Assembly (NCBI GenBank): GCA_028708155.1
Contig: JAQVZN010000001.1
Span: forward strand, 1 to 40,996
Length of the DNA stretch: 40,996 nt
Direction of reading: 5' to 3'
Source: Minisyncoccota bacterium
GTDB lineage: Bacteria > Patescibacteriota > Minisyncoccia > Minisyncoccales > Minisyncoccaceae
Part shown: positions 24,796 through 32,927 of the stretch, one piece after another
How positions within the stretch are numbered: position 1 is the first letter of the stretch
Layout: every line of letters starts with the position of its first letter
The notes under the pieces: model-generated
What the model saw: only the letters and a program-made list of their open reading frames with translations
Database searches by the model: none
Told to the model about the DNA's origin: nothing
Translations under genes and position numbers: made by a program

Positions 24796-25518
24796 ATGAA
24801 AAAATCAAACATAATATCAGCAGTAATAATTTCTTTAGCATTAATTATTTCTGTTCTTATTTATTCAAACAATCTTTTTAAAATACAAAATTTGGACAAT
24901 ACGCTATCGACAACAGGTTCGGCTACAAAAATCGTAAGCTCGGATTTGGCTAAGCTTAAATCAAATTTTTCAAGAATTGTTTTTGAAAGTAAATTGAAAG
25001 ATGGTTACGCTCAAATGGCGGGAGATGAAAAAAAAGTTATAGAATTTTTAAAAAATAATAATATAACAGAGGAAGAATATACGATTTCTCCAGTTCAAAT
25101 GTTTGAAGAATATTCTTATAATAAAAGTTCTTATGAAGAAAAACAATATAATTTGTCTCAGCAAGTTATAGTAACTTCAAATGATATTGAAAAAATTAAG
25201 AATTTGTCTCAAAAAGCTAATGAACTTATTAATTTGGATGTAATTTATCAAACCAATTCTCCAGAATATTATTATACAAAACTTCCAGAAGAAAGAATTA
25301 GTCTTTTGCCAGAAGCGGTGAAAGATGCTCAAAAAAGAGCCGAAGCAATTGCTTTTAGTACAGACAGGAAAGTAGGAACTTTGAAGAGTGCTGACATGGG
25401 AGTAGTGCAAGTTATGCAACCAGATTCAGTTGATATTTCAAGCTATGGAACTTATGATACTTCAACAGTAGAGAAGGAAATAATGATTACAGTTAAGGCC
25501 AATTTCGTATTAAACTAA
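24796..25518 (+). CDS. SIMPL (DUF541) domain protein, second copy, 240 aa
   Basis: Second SIMPL paralogue. An N-terminal membrane helix (6-24) is followed by STTGSATKIVSSDLAKLKSNFSRIVFES, a diverged form of the family start, then NNITEEEYTISPVQMFEEY. A Lys/Ala helix (AVKDAQKRAEAIAFSTDRKVGTL) and the closing strand EIMITVKANFVLN complete it. It is less typical than the copies at 13310 and 35809. Upstream in-frame starts from 24724 would place the promoter within the coding region, so ATG 24796 is chosen. It forms a single-gene unit with a promoter and a terminator. Confidence 0.82.
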   Translation: MKKSNIISAVIISLALIISVLIYSNNLFKIQNLDNTLSTTGSATKIVSSDLAKLKSNFSRIVFESKLKDGYAQMAGDEKKVIEFLKNNNITEEEYTISPVQMFEEYSYNKSSYEEKQYNLSQQVIVTSNDIEKIKNLSQKANELINLDVIYQTNSPEYYYTKLPEERISLLPEAVKDAQKRAEAIAFSTDRKVGTLKSADMGVVQVMQPDSVDISSYGTYDTSTVEKEIMITVKANFVLN

Positions 25519-25528
25519 GATAATTATT

Positions 25529-25562
25529 AAATTAAAACACTTTTTGAAGTGTTTTAATTTTT
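25529..25562 (+). terminator. Intrinsic terminator after the second SIMPL gene
   Basis: A perfect 14-bp stem (25529-25542 with 25547-25560, core AAAACACTT/AAGTGTTTT) around the loop TTTG, ending in a T-run. The stem is symmetrical in A/T flanks, so it may stop transcription in both directions. Confidence 0.85.
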
Positions 25563-25572
25563 GGAAAAAGAC

Positions 25573-25600
25573 TTGAAATTAATTTTATATTTAGTATACT
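25573..25600 (+). promoter_or_regulatory. Promoter of the ATP-grasp gene at 25632
   Basis: TTGAAA (25573-25578), 16 bp, TATACT (25595-25600), about 31 nt before the ATG at 25632. It follows directly after a terminator, which supports a new transcription unit. Confidence 0.6.
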
Positions 25601-25631
25601 TTTGGAGTATTAATAAATATAAATTTTGAAC

Positions 25632-26918
25632 ATGACACCAACAAAAAAAGAACCAGATATTATTCTTTTTGTAAATGACATACCAGATGAAGAAGCTATT
25701 AAGAAAGATCTTAATGATTATGGTAAAAAGAATAAAAAAAGTTTTAGATTAGCTATCATTCGCGATACAAGAAGAGTTGAGATAGGAGAAGCAAAAGAAT
25801 ATTCTAGTGATGTTATTTATTTATCTTGCGATTTTTCAGACCCTATTAAAATTCAAAAGGCGTTGCTTCCATATCAAAATGAAATTTTAGCTGTTACTTG
25901 TCGTAGTGAAATAAATATAGATTCTTTTTCAAAATTAGTCCCTAACGTACCTTATTTGCGAACCCCAACATCAGAATCATTGGATTGGGCAATTCAAAAA
26001 ACGATGATGAGAAAAAGGTTTAATGCTTATGATAAAAAAATCACCCCTAAATTTTCTATTGTTAAAAACTTTTCAAAAGAAACAATTAAAAATGTAAAAG
26101 AAAAAGTAGGTTTTCCTTTAGTAGTAAAACCATCTGGATTAGCTTCAAGTCTTCTTATCTCTGTTTGTTACTATGAAGAAGAATTAGAACAAACGCTTCA
26201 AGAGTCCTTTAAGGTGATCAGAAAAATATATAAGGAAAATGATAGAAAGAAAGAGCCAGAACTTTTAGTAGAGCAATTTATGGAAGGAGAAATGTTTTCT
26301 ATTGATGGTTATGTAACTTCTAAAGGTAAGGTATATTTCTGTCCGCTTGTGAAAGTTAAAACAGGGAAACAAATTGGTTTTGATGACTTTTTTGGCTATC
26401 AAAGAATTTTACCAGCTAATGTTAGTAAAAGTTCAAGCGAAAAAGCACAAGAAGTTGCTAAAAAGGGAGTGCATGCTTTAGGTTTAAGAAGTGTTACGGT
26501 TCATATAGAATTAATGAGACTAGAAGAGGGATGGAAAGTGATTGAAATTGGACCAAGAGTTGGCGGTTATAGAAATCAAATGTACCAATTGTCTTATGGG
26601 ATCAATCATGCTCTTAATGATGTATTAATTAGAATTCCTCAAAAACCAATTATTCCTAGAAAATTAAGGGGACACACAGCTGTTTTTCTGTTTTATGCTA
26701 AAAAAGAAGGAAGACTTAAAGCGATAAAAGGAGTTAAAAAGGTACAAGAATTGGAATCTTTTCATGAAATTAAAATAAATAAAAAGATTGGAGACCAATG
26801 TAAATTTGCAAAAAATGGAGGTAAATTTGTTTGTAATTTAGTTTTATTCAACAAAGATAGATCAAAACTTTTAGCGGATATAAGAAGAATGGAAAAAACT
26901 TTAAAGATCGTTACTTAG
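25632..26918 (+). CDS. ATP-grasp ligase of unknown substrate, 428 aa
   Basis: ATP-grasp enzyme with an N-terminal Rossmann-like region (PDIILFVND...), then the ATP-grasp fold. The P-loop-like strand GFPLVVKPSGLASS carries the ATP-binding Lys, ELLVEQFMEGEMFSIDGYV is the adenine-contact and second-substrate strand, and WKVIEIGPRVGGYR is the metal strand with Glu and Arg. A C-terminal domain of about 90 residues (HTAVFLFYAKKEGRLKAIKG) resembles that of carboxylase-type and LysX/PylC-like ATP-grasp proteins. It is unrelated in detail to the ATP-grasp gene at 198. ATG 25632 is preferred to an in-frame TTG at 25626. The substrate cannot be read. Confidence 0.82.
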   Translation: MTPTKKEPDIILFVNDIPDEEAIKKDLNDYGKKNKKSFRLAIIRDTRRVEIGEAKEYSSDVIYLSCDFSDPIKIQKALLPYQNEILAVTCRSEINIDSFSKLVPNVPYLRTPTSESLDWAIQKTMMRKRFNAYDKKITPKFSIVKNFSKETIKNVKEKVGFPLVVKPSGLASSLLISVCYYEEELEQTLQESFKVIRKIYKENDRKKEPELLVEQFMEGEMFSIDGYVTSKGKVYFCPLVKVKTGKQIGFDDFFGYQRILPANVSKSSSEKAQEVAKKGVHALGLRSVTVHIELMRLEEGWKVIEIGPRVGGYRNQMYQLSYGINHALNDVLIRIPQKPIIPRKLRGHTAVFLFYAKKEGRLKAIKGVKKVQELESFHEIKINKKIGDQCKFAKNGGKFVCNLVLFNKDRSKLLADIRRMEKTLKIVT

Positions 26919-26941
26919 GTCTTTTATAAATTTGATTTTTA

Positions 26942-26950
26942 TGATAAAAT
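26942..26950 (+). promoter_or_regulatory. Extended -10 element of tyrS
   Basis: TG at 26942-26943, one base, TAAAAT (26945-26950), then 7 nt to the ATG at 26958, so probably leaderless. A 7-bp inverted repeat (TGATTTT 26933-26939, AAAATCA 26946-26952) overlaps the -10 and could be an operator or chance. Confidence 0.45.
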
Positions 26951-26957
26951 CATATTT

Positions 26958-28130
26958 ATGAAGAACATATTCGAAAATATTGAAATAAGTTTACCAGAAG
27001 GTGAATTACTAAAAAAATTAAATAGCGGAAAAACTTTAAGGATTAAGATGGGTTTTGATCCTACTTCTCCGGACTTACATTTGGGTCACGCAATAGCTAT
27101 TCACAAATTAAAAGAATTGCAGGATTTAGGACATAAGATAGTTATTATTATAGGTGATTATACCGCAAGAATTGGTGATCCTTCAGGAAAAGACAAAACA
27201 AGACCAACTTTATCTCAAGAAGAAATAGATAAAAACTCAGAGACATATATTAGTCAACTAGGTAAGATTTTAGATGTTAGCAAAATCGAAGTTAGAAGAA
27301 ATTCTGAATGGTTATCTTCTTTAGATTTTAATGAATTTATTTCTCTTCTTTCAAAATATACGGTTCAACAAATAATGGAAAGAAATGATTTTCGTAATAG
27401 ATTTGAAAATGGTTCTCCGATTTCTTTACACGAAATTATTTATCCTTTAATTCAAGGTTATGATTCTGTTAAAATTGACGCTGATGTAGAAATTGGAGGA
27501 CAAGATCAGTTGTTTAACTTTATGATTGCAAGGTATTTGCAAGAAAAATACAACCAAGAACCTCAAGCAGTTATTTGCATGCCTCTTTTAAGAGGAGTTG
27601 ATGGGGTTAATAAGATGAGCAAATCTTTAAAAAATTATATTGGTTTAACTGATCATCCTAATGATATTTATGGAAAAACAATGTCTATTCCAGATTCTCT
27701 TATTGAAGAATATTTAAGATTAGTAACTTCTTTTTCAAAAGAAGAAAAAGAATCTTTAATGTCTTTACTTAAAAGTGGAGAGAATCCAATTAATATTAAA
27801 AAGAAAATTGCTTTTAATATAGTGGAAATTTATTACTCTAGTAAGGAAGCGGTTGAAGCTCAGAATGATTTTGAAAATAAGTTTCAAAAAAGAAAATTAG
27901 AAGATATAGATTACATAGAAATAATTTTAGACTCTCTTTCTGATAAAAATTTGATTGAGCTTATTTCTAGAATTTTAGATAAGTCTAAAAGTGAAGTTAG
28001 AAAATTATTTGAAGCTGGTGCTGTATCTGTTGACGGCGAAAAAGTGTTTGATATTAATTTAGAAATAAATAAATTAAAAAAAGAATCCGTTCTTAAAGTC
28101 GGAAAATTGAATTATTTCAAATTTAAGTAG
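26958..28130 (+). CDS. tyrS: Tyrosyl-tRNA synthetase, 390 aa
   Basis: Class I synthetase charging tRNA-Tyr. The HIGH-type motif HLGHA (41-45) follows MGFDPTSPDLH. The tyrosine/ATP site shows in GDYTARIGDPSG and YPLIQGYDSVKIDADVEIGGQDQ, and KMSKS is at 219-223. A C-terminal S4 RNA-binding domain (ILDKSKSEVRKLFEAGAVSVDG) ends the protein. The KMSKS form and length match the TyrZ-type branch. It starts an operon with a 7-nt gap to the next gene. Confidence 0.97.
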   Translation: MKNIFENIEISLPEGELLKKLNSGKTLRIKMGFDPTSPDLHLGHAIAIHKLKELQDLGHKIVIIIGDYTARIGDPSGKDKTRPTLSQEEIDKNSETYISQLGKILDVSKIEVRRNSEWLSSLDFNEFISLLSKYTVQQIMERNDFRNRFENGSPISLHEIIYPLIQGYDSVKIDADVEIGGQDQLFNFMIARYLQEKYNQEPQAVICMPLLRGVDGVNKMSKSLKNYIGLTDHPNDIYGKTMSIPDSLIEEYLRLVTSFSKEEKESLMSLLKSGENPINIKKKIAFNIVEIYYSSKEAVEAQNDFENKFQKRKLEDIDYIEIILDSLSDKNLIELISRILDKSKSEVRKLFEAGAVSVDGEKVFDINLEINKLKKESVLKVGKLNYFKFK

Positions 28131-28137
28131 AAACAAT

Positions 28138-29463
28138 ATGAAAAAGAAAAACCTTATCCTTTTATTATTAGCTATAGTATTTTTCCCAATACTAAAAGTT
28201 GATGCCCTTTCTTTAAATTACAACTTACCAGAAGAAGTTAATTTGGGAGAAACTTTTAAGGTGGAAATTAGTGTTGATGATAACGATCTATTAATTAAAG
28301 CTATTGAAGGAGTTCTTTCTTTTGATTTTAATTCTTTTGAGCTTGTAAATATCAATTCACCTTTTAATGAATGGATCAAAGAGCCCTATTTAAATGAAGA
28401 CAATAAAATATATTTTAGTGGTCTTTTTGATTCTATTTTGAATAATAATATTTTTAATCTTGTTTTTAAAAAGAATAAGGATGCTGTTTTTGAACTAGGA
28501 CTTGATTCTGGAACAATTCTTGCTGACGATGAACTTTTTAGCATTGATAAGATAGTTCCTTTGAGTGGAGGTATTTTTAATATTTCTTCTCCTACTCATC
28601 CTGATTCTAAAGTGTGGTATAATGAAAGCAAAGTAAAACTTAATTGGATGGTTCCTAGCGATGCTTCAAAAATTAAAATATTGATAGATGAAAATGAAGA
28701 AGCTTATCCTTCTGTAGAGTATAGTGATCCTATAATAAGTGAAAAAGAAATAGAATTAGATGATGGGGTTTGGTATTTTCATATAAGATATTTTGGAGAT
28801 GATCAATGGAGTGATATTGAAACCAAAAAGATAATGATAGACACAGAAAAGCCAAAGGATTTTGATTTTTATATTAAAGACAAGGTGATTAATTTTATAA
28901 GCGAAGAGGATTTATCTTATGAGTTAATTATTTCTTCAATTAATCAAGAGTATACAGCCTTAGAAAATAGTTTTGATTTTTCTTTTTTAAAAAGTGGGGA
29001 ATATATTGTTTTAGTTAAAGCTTATGACAGAGCTAGAAATTATATAGAAAAACAAATTTTAATAAAGATTGAAGGAGTTCCTTCTCCACATTTTTCGGGA
29101 GCGATTTTAGATAAAAACAATCTTTATATTTCAGGATATATTGAGATAGATGATGCAAAGGTTATTACTTCTATTAGCGGAGAAGATATGAATAAACAGG
29201 AAGTTTTAAAAGTTTCTTCTGATGGTAAGTTTGTTTATTATATAGAAGATTTAAAACCAGGTTTATATTACTTAAATTTATTTGCTGTTAAAGATAGTAA
29301 TTTAAGTGAAGAAAATAAGAAAGTTATTTTGATTGTTGATAACAGTATTGATTGTAAGGTAATTGCGGAAATTTTAATTGGTTATGGATTAGCGATTTTA
29401 GCATTATTGCTAATTTATATTTTAGGAGGAAAAGATAAAAAGATTAAAAAAAATAAAAAATAA
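28138..29463 (+). CDS. Secreted cohesin-like/Ig-like surface protein with C-terminal anchor, 441 aa
   Basis: Signal peptide (1-23, LLLLAIVFFPILKVDA). A cohesin-like beta-sandwich follows (about 24-150; LPEEVNLGETFKVEISVD...GVLSFDFNSFELV). An Ig/FN3-like segment of a kind common in Patescibacteria surface proteins comes next (THPDSKVWYNESKVKLNWMVPSD... DDGVWYFHIRYFGDDQWSDI...IDTEKP). A further beta domain and a C-terminal membrane helix with a Lys-rich cytoplasmic tail (about 413-441) end it. It is therefore a type I-like surface protein anchored at its C-terminus. Cohesins bind dockerins in cellulosomes, but no dockerin or glycosidase partner occurs nearby; adhesion is a guess. It lies 7 nt after tyrS. 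Confidence 0.78.
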   Translation: MKKKNLILLLLAIVFFPILKVDALSLNYNLPEEVNLGETFKVEISVDDNDLLIKAIEGVLSFDFNSFELVNINSPFNEWIKEPYLNEDNKIYFSGLFDSILNNNIFNLVFKKNKDAVFELGLDSGTILADDELFSIDKIVPLSGGIFNISSPTHPDSKVWYNESKVKLNWMVPSDASKIKILIDENEEAYPSVEYSDPIISEKEIELDDGVWYFHIRYFGDDQWSDIETKKIMIDTEKPKDFDFYIKDKVINFISEEDLSYELIISSINQEYTALENSFDFSFLKSGEYIVLVKAYDRARNYIEKQILIKIEGVPSPHFSGAILDKNNLYISGYIEIDDAKVITSISGEDMNKQEVLKVSSDGKFVYYIEDLKPGLYYLNLFAVKDSNLSEENKKVILIVDNSIDCKVIAEILIGYGLAILALLLIYILGGKDKKIKKNKK

Positions 29464-29467
29464 AAAT

Positions 29468-29797
29468 ATGGAATTTAACGAATATCAAGAAAAAGCCAGA
29501 GGAACAGCTATTTATCCAAATAGAGATAATAATTTTATTTATCCAACACTAGGTCTTGTTGGAGAGGCTGGAGAAGTAGCCGAAAAAATAAAAAAAGTTA
29601 TTAGAGATAATGATGGAATTGTTACTGAAGAAAAGAAAGAAGAAATTAAGAAAGAACTTGGAGATGTCCTTTGGTATATTGCTAATTTATCAAAAGAACT
29701 TAACCTTACACTAGAAGAGGTAGCAGAAGGAAATCTTACAAAACTTTATTCTAGACTGGAAAGAGATAAAGTTCATGGAGACGGAGATAATAGATAA
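29468..29797 (+). CDS. MazG-like nucleotide pyrophosphohydrolase, 109 aa
   Basis: All-alpha NTP pyrophosphatase of the MazG/dUTPase-2 superfamily, removing pyrophosphate from (d)NTPs. The metal site ExxE...ExxD is complete: E33/E36 in GEAGEVAEKIKK and E62/D65 in KKELGDVLWY. It is a compact single-domain form, with YPTLGLVGEAGE typical of the subgroup found in small genomes and phages. Substrate preference (house-cleaning of damaged nucleotides or dNTP control) is not readable. The start follows AAAAATATG. The 3' end overlaps the ATP-cone/nuclease gene by 23 bp. Confidence 0.9.
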   Translation: MEFNEYQEKARGTAIYPNRDNNFIYPTLGLVGEAGEVAEKIKKVIRDNDGIVTEEKKEEIKKELGDVLWYIANLSKELNLTLEEVAEGNLTKLYSRLERDKVHGDGDNR

Positions 29798-30611
29798 AAA
29801 AATGAATATTATAAATTCTTTAGGGGAAATAGAAAAGTTTTCTTCTGAAAAAGTTTATCGTTCTATTTTGAGAACGGGCGCTAGTAAAGAGATAGCGAAA
29901 AAGGTTACTAGTATCGTAGTAAAGAAGATTCGTCCTAATATTTCTACATTTGAGATTTATAGAATAGCTAAAAAATATTTAGCTAAAGAAAAAGAGGCTT
30001 CTTCTTTAAAGTTTGATTTAAAGTATGCTATCAAAAGGTTAGGACCAGAAGGTTTTATTTTTGAAAAATTTATTAAAGAGATTCTTCAAAGATTAGGATA
30101 CGAAGTAACAAATAATAGAATCATTCAAGGGAAATGTATCTCTTATGAAATTGATTTTTTAATCAAAACAAAAGAATCTAAGCATCTAGGAGAGTGTAAA
30201 TATAGAAATGGAACAGGTGACAGAATAGATGTTAATGTTTTACTTAAAAGTTTCGCAGTTCTTGACGATATAAAAAGTAATAATATTAATTGCAATATTA
30301 AAACAATGGTAGTTACTAACGAAAAGTTTACAGAAAAAGCCATTAGATATGCAAAGTGTAAAAATATTAAAATATTGGGTTGGAATTACCCAGAAAAAGA
30401 AGGATTAGAAACAATTATAAGCGCTAATAATTTATATCCAATAACTATTTTGCCATCTTTCAATAAGAATTATCTTCAATTATTTGCCGAACAAAATGTT
30501 TTGCTTGTCAGTAATTTAACTGAAGAAAAGATAAAAACTTTAGAGAAGCTAAAAATTAGTAGAAGATATCTAAATAAATTAAAAGAGGAGATAGGTTTGA
30601 TTATTAATTGA
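29775..30611 (+). CDS. ATP-cone domain fused to a PD-(D/E)xK nuclease-like domain, 278 aa
   Basis: An N-terminal ATP-cone (about 9-90) of the kind that senses ATP/dATP in ribonucleotide reductase and NrdR: INSLGEIEKFSSEKVYRSILRTGASKE, then ISTFEIYRIAKKYL. A restriction-endonuclease-like domain follows: RLGPEGFIFEKFIKEILQRLGY, then GKCISYEIDFLIKT (D127) and HLGECKYR (E140, K142), giving the D...ExK catalytic pattern. The C-terminal 45 residues (LTEEKIKTLEKLKISRRYLNKLKEEI) resemble a helix-hairpin-helix pair. This ATP-cone/nuclease combination is seen in other bacteria without a defined function. It overlaps the MazG-like gene by 23 bp, so the two are probably coupled. Confidence 0.85.
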   Translation: METEIIDKKMNIINSLGEIEKFSSEKVYRSILRTGASKEIAKKVTSIVVKKIRPNISTFEIYRIAKKYLAKEKEASSLKFDLKYAIKRLGPEGFIFEKFIKEILQRLGYEVTNNRIIQGKCISYEIDFLIKTKESKHLGECKYRNGTGDRIDVNVLLKSFAVLDDIKSNNINCNIKTMVVTNEKFTEKAIRYAKCKNIKILGWNYPEKEGLETIISANNLYPITILPSFNKNYLQLFAEQNVLLVSNLTEEKIKTLEKLKISRRYLNKLKEEIGLIIN

Positions 30612-30642
30612 CTTTTATTTCTTTTAATAGTAATTAAGTATT

Positions 30643-31710
30643 ATGTCATTACATATAGGTATCGTTGGTTTTCCAAATGTAGGAAAATCTACATTATTTA
30701 AAGCTATTACAAAAAAACAAGTTGATTGTGCTAATTATCCTTTTTGTACAATTGATCCTAATGTTGGAGTTGTAACCGTGCCAGACAAAAGAGTTGATCT
30801 TTTAGCTGATTTAATGCACTCAAAAAAAAGAATATATACAACGATAGAATTTGTTGATATTGCTGGACTTGTTGAAGGAGCGAACAAAGGAGAGGGACTA
30901 GGAAATCAATTCTTAGCTAATATTAGAGAAGTTGATGCTGTTTTATATGTTTTAAGGTGTTTTAAAGATGGTAATGTTGCAAACGTAAGAGCAGAAATAA
31001 ATCCTATTAAAGATAAAGAAATATTAGACATGGAGATGGCTTTAAAAGATCTTACAACTATTGAAAAAAGAATTGAAGCGGTAGGTAAGAAAATGAGATC
31101 GGGAGCAAAAAAAGAAGATGAAAAAGAATTAGAGCTTCTCCAAAAAATAAAGATTATTTTAGAGCAAGGAAAAGTTTTAATTGATAATGTTTTTTCAGAA
31201 GAAGAAGAAAGTATGTTAAAACAATATCAACTTTTAACTTATAAAAAAAGAATTTATCTTTTAAACGGAAATAATGAAGATATTACTCCTGAAATTAAAA
31301 ACGAGTTTGAAAAAAATAATTGGGAATATGTTGTTATAGATGTGAAAGAAGAAATTGACGCAGAAGGATTAAGCAAAGAAGAAAGAGATGAACTTGGTCT
31401 TAAGGATTCAAAGTTAGATTATTTAATAGAAAAATGTTATCAAGTTTTAGGACTTATAACTTTTTTAACCACAGGAGAAGACGAAACTAGGGCTTGGACT
31501 TTGAAAAATGGAAGCTTAGCTCCTGATGCGGGAGGAGCTATTCATACCGATTTTAAAGATAACTTTATTAAGGCGGATGTTATTAATTGGGAGGATTTAT
31601 ATAATTCAAAAACATACGGAGAAGCTAGATCAAAAGGGCTTATTAGAACAGAAGGAAAAGAGTATATTATAAAAGACGGAGACGTTATTGAAATTAAAAG
31701 CAATGCTTAA
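30643..31710 (+). CDS. ychF: YchF/OLA1-family redox-regulated ATPase, 355 aa
   Basis: Obg-family P-loop protein that in other bacteria binds ATP and ribosomes and affects stress responses. G1 is GFPNVGKST near residue 8, the G2/G3 region reads DIAGLVEGANKGEGLGNQFL, and a coiled-coil insertion follows (LTTIEKRIEAVGKKMR). The C-terminal TGS domain is complete (RAWTLKNGSLAPDAGGAIHTDF... EYIIKDGDVIEIK). The G4 region reads LLNGNNED instead of the usual NVDE-like NxxE, and the usual SAK-like G5 is DVKEE. It overlaps the next gene by 8 bp (23 bp if that gene starts at 31688). Confidence 0.96.
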   Translation: MSLHIGIVGFPNVGKSTLFKAITKKQVDCANYPFCTIDPNVGVVTVPDKRVDLLADLMHSKKRIYTTIEFVDIAGLVEGANKGEGLGNQFLANIREVDAVLYVLRCFKDGNVANVRAEINPIKDKEILDMEMALKDLTTIEKRIEAVGKKMRSGAKKEDEKELELLQKIKIILEQGKVLIDNVFSEEEESMLKQYQLLTYKKRIYLLNGNNEDITPEIKNEFEKNNWEYVVIDVKEEIDAEGLSKEERDELGLKDSKLDYLIEKCYQVLGLITFLTTGEDETRAWTLKNGSLAPDAGGAIHTDFKDNFIKADVINWEDLYNSKTYGEARSKGLIRTEGKEYIIKDGDVIEIKSNA

Positions 31711-32908
31711 ATACGATTTATGTATTATTGGTGGAGGTCCTGCCGGAATAATGGCGGCCATCGCTTCAGGGGAAAGAAACAAGAAGGTTGTTCTTATTGA
31801 AAAGAATGATGAAATAGGAAAGAAGTTACTTTTAACTGGAGGAGGAAGATGTAATCTTACTTATAAAGGACTTACAAATAAAGAATTTGTTTCTAGGTTT
31901 GGAAAGCAGGGAGATTTTTTATTATCTTCTTTATCTTCATTTGGAGTAGAAGAATTAATTGATTTTTTTAATAAAAGAGGACTTGCTTTAAAAGTAGAAG
32001 ATAATAAAGTTTATCCAAAATCAGAAAAAGCTAAAGATGTTTTAAATTTTTTTAAAAATGAACTTAAAAAAAATAACGTAACTATTATTACTAATGCAGA
32101 AGTTCGTGATTTTTTATTTAAAGATAAAAAAATAGAAAAAGTTTTATTAAATACTAATGAAGAAATTTTTGCTGATAATTTTTTAATTGCTACGGGAGGA
32201 AAGTCTTATCCGAATGTAAATTCTAATTTTAATGGATATGCTTTTTCTAAAAAAATGGGGCATAAAGTAACTTCTCTAACTCCAGCTTTAACTCCTATAG
32301 AGACAAAAGAGAAATGGGTTAGCGTTTTAAAGGGAGTGAGTTTAAGAAATGTTTCAATTAAACTCAATAAAGAAAAAGAAGTTGTGGGAGATCTTTTATT
32401 TACTCATTTTGGATTAAGCGGTCCAGTAATTTTAAATTTAAGTCAAAGAATAAAAACAAAAGATAAAATATTTATTGATCTTTTTCCAAATAAAAAAATA
32501 GAAGAGCTTGAAAAAGAGTTTTTGGATTTATTTGATAAAAATATTAAAAAAACAATTTATAATATTTTAAGTGATGTTATTCCTTTAAAATTAGCTGCGG
32601 TTATTCTTAACTTTTCAGGAATAAATAAAGAAGAAATTTGTAGAAATATTAATAAAGAACAGAGGAAAAAGTTAATTAAAAATATAAAAAATATAGAGTT
32701 TAATGTTATCGGTCTTTTAGGTTTTGAAAAAGCAATGGTAACTAAAGGGGGAATATCTTTAAAAGAAATTGATTCTAAAACATTAAAATCAAAATTAGTT
32801 TCTAATTTATATTTTGCCGGAGAAGTGATTGATTTAAATGGTGAGTCGGGAGGATTTAACTTGCAAATGTGTTTTACAACAGGATATATCGTTGCGCAAA
32901 GTATTTAA
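31703..32908 (+). CDS. HI0933/YhiN-family FAD-dependent oxidoreductase, 401 aa
   Basis: Flavoprotein of the HI0933 family. The dinucleotide-binding fold is at the N-terminus (DLCIIGGGPAGIMAAIASG), followed by the family block GKKLLLTGGGRCNLT. The middle shows LIATGGKSYP, DLLFTHFGLSGPVILNLS and the C-terminal FAGEVIDLNGESGGFNLQMCFTTG. All of these are characteristic of YhiN-type proteins, whose substrate is not established. ATG 31703 gives a short lead into the GxGxxG strand and is preferred to 31688; either choice overlaps ychF. Confidence 0.9.
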   Translation: MLKYDLCIIGGGPAGIMAAIASGERNKKVVLIEKNDEIGKKLLLTGGGRCNLTYKGLTNKEFVSRFGKQGDFLLSSLSSFGVEELIDFFNKRGLALKVEDNKVYPKSEKAKDVLNFFKNELKKNNVTIITNAEVRDFLFKDKKIEKVLLNTNEEIFADNFLIATGGKSYPNVNSNFNGYAFSKKMGHKVTSLTPALTPIETKEKWVSVLKGVSLRNVSIKLNKEKEVVGDLLFTHFGLSGPVILNLSQRIKTKDKIFIDLFPNKKIEELEKEFLDLFDKNIKKTIYNILSDVIPLKLAAVILNFSGINKEEICRNINKEQRKKLIKNIKNIEFNVIGLLGFEKAMVTKGGISLKEIDSKTLKSKLVSNLYFAGEVIDLNGESGGFNLQMCFTTGYIVAQSI

Positions 32909-32920
32909 TTTTAGTATAAT
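32892..32920 (+). promoter_or_regulatory. Promoter giving a probably leaderless transcript (patatin gene)
   Basis: TTGCGC (32892-32897), 17 bp, perfect TATAAT (32915-32920), then 7 nt to the ATG at 32928. It has the same -35, spacing and extended -10 sequence as the promoter at 19806-19834. Confidence 0.65.
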
Positions 32921-32927
32921 CTAAATA

